A stretch of DNA of 32,276 nt, taken from Alphaproteobacteria bacterium. Lineage in GTDB: Bacteria > Pseudomonadota > Alphaproteobacteria > Rs-D84. The stretch is taken from positions 1-32,276 of the forward strand of contig JAFOVN010000027.1 of the NCBI GenBank assembly GCA_017392345.1. Direction: 5' to 3'. The notes beneath the pieces were generated by a model. It saw only the letters and a program-made list of their open reading frames with translations. It ran no database searches and had not been told where the DNA came from. Within the stretch, counting starts at the first letter, position 1. The number at the start of each line of letters is the position of its first letter. The translations under genes were made by a program, and so were the position numbers. This document shows, in pieces, positions 30,134 through 32,276 of this stretch.

Positions 30134-30185
30134 GGGCGTTGGAAAGTGAATAAAAAATTTTTGTCTTTTATAAAAAATTCAAATG

Positions 30186-30194
30186 TGTTATAGT
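30186..30194 (+). promoter_or_regulatory. Extended -10 promoter of the surface beta-barrel gene
   Basis: TGTTATAGT at 30186-30194, with the ribosome site AGGAG at 30215-30219, 6 bp before ATG 30226. The -35 is weak (TTGTCT lies 22 bp away). Confidence 0.6.
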
Positions 30195-30225
30195 TTTAGA
30201 GAAAGGAAGCATTTAGGAGTTTTCT

Positions 30226-31260
30226 ATGAAGCGGTTTTTGGGCGGATTTGTGGCGGTTTGCGCCGTTTTGGTTTATGACCAGGCGAACGCGGCCTGTGGT
30301 GACGTGGGTGGGTGTCAAAATATTCGTATGACACCTGGTACGCCCCAGGTCGTTTCGAATACCTTTACAATGGGTGGCGGGTGTTCCAATGGCGGATGCG
30401 TGACCACTGGGGCGAATCCTGGTACAAGGTATGTTGTGGGTGCACCTGTGACCACGCCGGTTGTCAGACAAAATTATGTTGAACGCACATATGTTCCCCA
30501 ACAAGGTTATATTAGGCAACCAACAAGTTATCAACGTATAAATTATGTGGCCCAGCCGAATAATGTTGTTACGAATACGCGAACAATGACATATCAGCAA
30601 TCACGTCCGGTGGGAAATTCTGGGACTTCGGGGGCGTATATGTATAACAAGGGCGGGTCTGGCTATGTCGGTATGAATTTGGATATAAATTTGCTAAATT
30701 GGCGTAATGAATATAAGGCATTGCCGGTGGCGGCCAACGAGGCATTTAATCATGACGATTATCGATTCAAACCGTTGATTGGTGGACATATTGTTGCGGG
30801 TTATCGGTTTAGTCCGGGGTGGCGCATGGACGTAGAAGGCGGGTTTACATCGGAATTTGAAGATTCTGATAATGGTTTATCTTTTAAGTTATCTGTGCCA
30901 TACGTGACGGCGAATGTTTATCATGATTTTACGAATGGTCTTTACCTTGGTATTGGTGGCGGTGCGGCGTTCCCAACCATTTCGATGGAGTGGGAACATT
31001 TTACATCAAGTAATTCAAGCAAGACCGCAACATCACCCATGGGTGCGGCGATGATTGGGTATGCGTATTATTTGTCTGAAAATTTGATTTTGGATGTTCG
31101 TTATCGTTTTGCCGGGTTCAAAGGGCCGAAACTTAAACGTGGGGTTACCGATTGGTACATAGATGTTGGCGATCAACGAATACCATTGGAATCGGTGGAA
31201 ACAAAGATTGGTTTTATGAGGGAGCATTCGATTTCAATCGGACTTAAATACGAATTTTAG
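30226..31260 (+). CDS. Surface protein: Gly/Asn/Tyr-rich N-terminal region plus outer-membrane beta-barrel
   Basis: The protein has 344 residues. A signal peptide ends at DQANA. Residues about 23-135 are low-complexity, rich in Gly, Asn, Thr, Val and Tyr, with two cysteine pairs (ACGDVGGC and GGCSNGGC). The C-terminal part (about 140-344) is an OmpA/OMP_b-brl-type barrel with alternating strands (YVGMNLDINLLNW, IVAGYRFSPGWRMDVEGGF, GLYLGIGGGAAFP, LILDVRYRFAGF) and ends in SIGLKYEF, a terminal Phe as in outer-membrane barrels. It resembles surface-antigen proteins of host-associated alphaproteobacteria in general plan only. The N-terminal region may be exposed or periplasmic. Confidence 0.83.
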   Translation: MKRFLGGFVAVCAVLVYDQANAACGDVGGCQNIRMTPGTPQVVSNTFTMGGGCSNGGCVTTGANPGTRYVVGAPVTTPVVRQNYVERTYVPQQGYIRQPTSYQRINYVAQPNNVVTNTRTMTYQQSRPVGNSGTSGAYMYNKGGSGYVGMNLDINLLNWRNEYKALPVAANEAFNHDDYRFKPLIGGHIVAGYRFSPGWRMDVEGGFTSEFEDSDNGLSFKLSVPYVTANVYHDFTNGLYLGIGGGAAFPTISMEWEHFTSSNSSKTATSPMGAAMIGYAYYLSENLILDVRYRFAGFKGPKLKRGVTDWYIDVGDQRIPLESVETKIGFMREHSISIGLKYEF

Positions 31261-31284
31261 TTGACGAAAATTTGAAACAAAATT

Positions 31285-31312
31285 CCCGCGATTTTTTCGC
31301 GGGTATTTTTTT
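31285..31312 (+). terminator. Terminator after the surface beta-barrel gene
   Basis: CCCGCGA/TCGCGGG stem with a T5 loop, followed by TA and eight T residues. Confidence 0.92.
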
Positions 31313-31319
31313 TCGAAAA

Positions 31320-31410
31320 ACGATTCGTTTTCCGCGGAAAACCGATTCGTTTTAGGAATAAAAAGCGAATCGGTTGCTTTGACAAAAAAACATAAAAATC
31401 GATTCGGTTT
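31320..31410. repeat. Cluster of CGATTCG repeats and palindromes
   Basis: CGATTCG-type words occur near 31321, 31343, 31366 (inverted) and 31400. AACCGATTCG (31340-31349) and CGAATCGGTT (31366-31375) form a perfect 10 bp inverted repeat. TTTTCCGCGGAAAA (31328-31341) is a perfect 14 bp palindrome. The cluster lies upstream of the promoter of the last gene and could be an operator array or an RNA structure. Confidence 0.6.
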
Positions 31411-31463
31411 GTTGTGTGAAACCCCCGGAATCCGTGGTATATAAAAAATTTGACAGACAGATT

Positions 31464-31491
31464 TTGTGAAAGACCAAACCAGTGGTATAAT
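31464..31491 (+). promoter_or_regulatory. Promoter of the repeat-containing surface protein
   Basis: TTGTGA (31464-31469), 16 bp, TATAAT (31486-31491) preceded by TGG as a perfect extended -10. GAGGAAGAGAG precedes ATG 31510. Confidence 0.75.
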
Positions 31492-31509
31492 ATGTGGTGA
31501 GGAAGAGAG

Positions 31510-32276
31510 ATGAAGTTTACATTTCATACATCTTTGATAGCGTTGATTTTTGCGGTTGGTGTGACGGATACATTTGCGGCGCCGGCGGTGCGTCAGCTTG
31601 GTGGTTTCGTTGGCACGGGTTCAACGGGGACCGGTTCTGTGAATACATCCGTGGGAACGTCTGCGAATGGTAATACAGTTACAGCACCCACATCGCCATC
31701 GGGTATAACGTCATCGCGTGCGGGATCGATACGTTCGACGACCCGTCCGACGGTTACGTCAAGTGGTTCCGCTGAGCCGGTTGCAACGGTTGCGTCGGGA
31801 ACGGCGGGTGCAAATCGTTCGGCGTCCACGCCGCAACGTTTATCAATTGGTCCATATATCGGTGCACCGCGTCAGATTAGCAGTGGTGGTGGCGGTGATA
31901 CCACAGAAATTACCAACGATATTAAGAACATTAATAACGAGATTCAAAATATCACAAATATACTTGATGATGTGGAGGCTGATATTTCCGGCAAGGTTGA
32001 TAAAGAGCAGGGTATCAACAAGGCCGGTCAGGCATTGGTGGTTGGGTCCGATGGTTGGGTGACGACGTCCGAATTTGTGACGCCGGATGAATTGGATGTT
32101 GATTTGTCGGGCAAGGTCGATAAAGACCAGGGTATTGGCGCCGCCGGTCATGTTTTGTCGGTTGATGCCGACGGTCGGGTCACCAATGCGAACGAAGTTT
32201 ATTATAAACCGGAAATGGATGCCAAATTGGCGGAAAAGGTTGATATATTGCAAGGTCGCCAATACAAAGGCAAGGC
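31510..32276 (+). CDS. Repeat-containing exported surface protein (3' truncated by the window)
   Basis: The frame is open for 255 codons to the right edge. The signal peptide is cut after VTDTFA. Residues about 24-125 are Ser/Thr/Gly-rich low complexity. A short coiled-coil follows (ITNDIKNINNEIQNITNILD). Then come repeats of about 40 residues: DISGKVDKEQGI...AG.ALVV.SDGWVT, then DLSGKVDKDQGI...AGHVLSVDADGRVT, then a third beginning AEKVDILQGRQYKGK. This KVDK-x-QG pattern is like phage tail-fibre or adhesin stalk repeats, which are trimeric in known cases; that comparison is from memory. A role as a surface fibre or adhesin is inferred. AGAG/GAGG lies before the ATG. Confidence 0.8.
   Translation, partial: MKFTFHTSLIALIFAVGVTDTFAAPAVRQLGGFVGTGSTGTGSVNTSVGTSANGNTVTAPTSPSGITSSRAGSIRSTTRPTVTSSGSAEPVATVASGTAGANRSASTPQRLSIGPYIGAPRQISSGGGGDTTEITNDIKNINNEIQNITNILDDVEADISGKVDKEQGINKAGQALVVGSDGWVTTSEFVTPDELDVDLSGKVDKDQGIGAAGHVLSVDADGRVTNANEVYYKPEMDAKLAEKVDILQGRQYKGK

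Noticed and set aside
31593-31829. Minus-strand frame inside the repeat-rich surface gene
   Set aside because: It is the complement of Ser/Thr-rich low-complexity codons and has no start context.
3-32276. Joining the right and left window ends as one circular gene
   Set aside because: The open frames at the two ends do not join: reading the right-end frame into the left end meets a stop within three codons.

Overview
The window reads as chromosome of a small-genome, probably host- or gut-associated alphaproteobacterium. The core genes look alphaproteobacterial: TolB, a ParE-type topoisomerase IV subunit, EF-P, and an ftsE-ftsX-ydcF-plsC operon. Around them are many secreted or outer-membrane proteins of unknown function. 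Coding DNA has moderate GC and favours TTG for leucine. Assignment to an uncultured gut lineage (RF32-like) is inference, because no rRNA is present. I found no tRNA, rRNA or CRISPR array.

Layout. 1-4.6 kb: 3' end of a secreted-type gene, dprA, a divergent dnaA, and an OmpA-domain secreted protein. 4.6-9 kb: an orphan gene, then parE divergent from dnaJ, then pgsA. 9-14 kb: uvrC divergent from a prepilin-like gene that leads an operon with an RluC-type pseudouridine synthase and an AsmA-like protein. 14.1-16 kb: an orphan AT-rich gene and dnaN. 16.05-16.57 kb: a gene-free stretch with palindromic repeats and a promoter-driven structured RNA ending in a terminator. 16.57-20.5 kb: small secreted proteins, a 494-residue exported protein, a gene remnant and a beta-barrel. 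20.6-23.5 kb: efp, class II aldolase, a lipoprotein and a VirB2-like protein. 23.5-25.4 kb: an accessory patch with a ribbon-helix-helix regulator plus 301-residue partner, then a GIY-YIG gene bounded by 84-86 bp inverted repeats. 25.4-30.1 kb: tolB with a secreted nuclease, convergent with ftsE-ftsX-ydcF-plsC. 30.2 kb to the end: a surface beta-barrel and a truncated repeat-rich surface protein.

Most transcription units have a recognisable sigma-70-like promoter (TTGnnn, 16-17 bp, TAnAAT, often with an extended TGn) and a hairpin-plus-T terminator. Several ATGs lie 7-9 bp after the -10 with no ribosome site, which suggests leaderless mRNAs.

The points most worth a second look are: (1) the GIY-YIG gene between covarying two-hairpin inverted repeats at 24829-25359, organised like a REP/transposase unit but with an endonuclease; (2) the RNA at about 16330-16510, where one segment can pair with three partners, one being the terminator stem; (3) a DnaA that appears to lack both ATP-sensing arginines; (4) the ribbon-helix-helix/301-residue module with a palindromic operator over its promoter; (5) a family of nested palindromic intergenic repeats carrying a TCTGGAAT tag.
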